Shown here one piece after another: positions 62,096 through 64,000 of a DNA stretch of 64,000 nt. The notes beneath the pieces were generated by a model. That model was given only the letters and a program-made list of their open reading frames with translations, was not told where the DNA came from and ran no database searches. The stretch is from Diadema setosum (Eukaryota; Echinodermata; Echinoidea; Diadematoida; Diadematidae): assembly GCF_964275005.1 (NCBI RefSeq), contig NC_092702.1:36852816-36916815 (forward strand). Direction: 5' to 3'. The number at the start of each line of letters is the position of its first letter. Position 1 is the first letter of the stretch. The translations under genes and the position numbers were made by a program.

Positions 62096-63662
62096 CGTGC
62101 ACCCATTCAAAGTCCCTGTGGATGGCACAGAAAGGGCTAATGAAGTATAACATTCATGGCAGTCTCGTAGCTGAAAGACCATCTTACAAAGCACTTGCCA
62201 AGAGGAGAAACATTTTCTGTATCAGCAGCATGTTTTGCCAAGAACCATTCCAAGTTATTAAACTTTGTCGCCAGTCTATCATGAACTTCTGCGTCTTTAT
62301 CGGTTTCGGAAATATTATGGCATACTAACCCCTCATTCGAAAAGAAAACGTGACATTTTCATGACATTTGGCTCCACATTATGTTATTGAAATCAGCATT
62401 AAAAAAGCCTCCTAGTTTGCAAAGTAGAATAATGCAATAATCGTCTCAGAACACATGCTGCCTTTACGTATTCATCATGTGAGAATACTTATCCTAGAAG
62501 TTTGTTAAATGTTCGCCTTAGTTTCGCGTGAAAACTTCCGAGCCAGCTGACAATCTGCATTTCTTCTGCAACCTAAAATTACTGTGTGTAGTATTTTCAT
62601 CTGAATCTTTAATACAGAGGATCAGGAGATGTTCTACAAGTAACTACCGCTCGACAACTAAAAGTACATCCACCAGTAGGCAAGCGCCTCATTTAAAAGA
62701 CAGTATTTTTTGCAAAAAGTGCCATGACATCTGTGGGCAGTTAGTCGTAATGTTTATACAACTGTTCATGAAATATTTCTTAACTAAATATATTCATAAT
62801 AGTCACATCCTCACCCGCGGCTTACATCACCTCGTATAGCAATAAGCAGAAATGGATGATGTCGAAACATTTCAGAACACGTCGCTACGTATTTTGAATT
62901 AGAAGACGGTTCCATCAGACGCCATTTTACCACTGCTCTCGGGGAGCGGTTTTCCGTGTACAGTATTATCATGATTATATTTATCTGTTAGGAATCGCCG
63001 TTTCGTGGAAGCAACTGGTTATCAAGTCGATAAATAGTATTTTCTTTTCAAAATGATACAACTGGAAGATGTCACAAGACAAGGCCCCATCCAGATCAAA
63101 TAACCAGGTTCGGTCTTGTCCTGCACTCTCATAAATAATCAGAAGTAATGCAAGATGATTAAGATAGAACATAATTATACGAAGAAGAAGACTTAGTGTT
63201 CTCACAATTTTTTATAAAGGACGCAAAAACGAATTCGTTATCTTGTCGTTGGTAGGCAGGTTTATAGACAATCTGCACACTGTCTCCAAGGTTCGGAAAT
63301 CGTTTGAGAGACTATAAAAATGATAATACCGCGTCTCAGCAAGTAGGTATATTCTATATCACTTTCTTTCACCAAAGAATAAATAGATAAATTCCTGAAA
63401 AGGACCCAAAAAATGTTTACAGGATGATTTCAAGCACTAAGTCTTTAACGTTCCTATCAACAGTGACATATCTATGGTTACCAGTGTCTGGAAATTGCTC
63501 ATCAAGAAAAAGATTTGCTTCACGAATAGGAGAAGAACGTCTCTTTACGTCATTGATCCTATGCAGAACATACACAAACATGTTTTGAACAACCGACAAG
63601 ACAAAAAACAAGAAACAAATTAAATTAACTCAGAAATGATCACTAGTGAATATTTTAATTGT
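62096..63662. other. Unannotated DNA near the right edge
   Basis: No recognised gene. Two short - strand frames (62981-63205 with a hydrophobic, signal-like start, and 63417-63611) could be exons of an unidentified gene but have no family match. Confidence 0.35.
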
Positions 63663-63983
63663 TCAAAACCGATCGCTTCTGACTATTGAGCTGACACCGT
63701 GCATGGCTTCGTTGTGTCTCTGGAAGACGTTTCCATTGGGAGGTTGAAGAACGTGACTGACTAGCTTTTGGACGTCGAAAGAGACGCCGGCAGGTTTGGG
63801 CATGGAGTCAGCTTTAACCTGGTAAGGCTGGTAGCTAGTGGTGAGTGGGATAAACTGGAAGACGGAGGAGCTAGCTGGCACTGAGTCGGCTTGTTGAGTG
63901 AATGTATGGCTGTAGCTCTGTGCGCAGACGACTGCTACACGCTGTGTTGAGTTTGCTCTGTTGGTAGTAAGGAATGACAACAT
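63663..63983 (-). CDS. Small uncharacterised ORF, 106 aa
   Basis: I do not recognise this protein. It is Ser/Val/Gln-rich and neutral (SYSHTFTQQADSVPASSSVF, later PLTTSYQPYQVKADSMPKPA), with no signal peptide or membrane segment. It is more GC-rich than its surroundings, as coding DNA here tends to be. An in-frame TAA lies just upstream of the Met (TAATCCACAATG), favouring this start. It sits at the window edge with no neighbour to inform function and may be part of a spliced gene or chance. Confidence 0.3.
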   Translation of the reverse strand: MLSFLTTNRANSTQRVAVVCAQSYSHTFTQQADSVPASSSVFQFIPLTTSYQPYQVKADSMPKPAGVSFDVQKLVSHVLQPPNGNVFQRHNEAMHGVSSIVRSDRF

Positions 63984-64000
63984 TGTGGATTAATGGTTAC

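Noticed and set aside
62981-63205. Possible small secreted protein with a hydrophobic N-terminus
   Set aside because: Hydrophobic start alone is weak in AT-rich DNA; no family, no cleavage or splice support.

Overview
The window is nuclear DNA from a marine invertebrate deuterostome, most likely an echinoderm and probably a sea urchin. That is inferred from AT-rich introns of 0.3-6 kb, tRNA-derived SINEs, many short TTAA- or TA-flanked inverted-repeat elements, CR1-like LINE tails and a single-exon rhodopsin-class GPCR. No database search was possible. There are no prokaryotic features, no CRISPR array, and I recognised no retroviral, LTR or Polinton fossil.

Three host genes are well supported. 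(1) ARMH3 (C10orf76 homologue), + strand: 26 coding exons from 10178 to 31095, all splice phases consistent, 687 aa. A 5' UTR exon probably ends at 9341. (2) A single-exon class A GPCR of 397 aa, - strand, 36898-38091. It is convergent with ARMH3 and divergent from the next gene. (3) TMEM128, + strand: four coding exons from 44631 to 53415, 193 aa, with a 6.26 kb first intron. ARMH3 and TMEM128 are housekeeping-type Golgi/ER genes and the GPCR is a surface receptor. They share no evident pathway and do not form an operon.

Layout: 1-9000 is repeat-rich. It holds a 1.4 kb terminal-inverted-repeat (TIR) element, a hAT-type element with 8-bp target duplications and internal tandem repeats, and two 5'-truncated LINEs on the - strand. 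9000-31095 is ARMH3, whose introns carry a SURF1-like SINE, a second SINE plus LINE tail, piggyBac-type and pogo-type miniature elements, and a fold-back built from two outward-facing histone mRNA 3'-end signals. 31096-36897 is the ARMH3 3' UTR and intergenic DNA. 39000-44300 is intergenic and repeat-rich, including a 635-bp tandem array. 44631-53415 is TMEM128, whose first intron holds a LINE insertion with target duplications, a TIR element, a tRNA-His-like gene and a 392-bp TTAA-flanked element. 54560-56453 holds two Helitron-like repeats, the second with arrays of AGGTCA half-sites. 56454-64000 is mostly AT-rich and unannotated, with a small fold-back element near 58.8 kb, AT microsatellites, a fold-back near 62 kb and an uncertain small ORF at the right edge.

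The best candidates for something unusual are the histone-signal fold-back in ARMH3 intron 15, the nuclear-receptor half-site arrays, the CCCACGAG-rich fold-back at 61.8-62.1 kb, and a possible extra in-phase ARMH3 exon. I found no convincing new multi-gene system.
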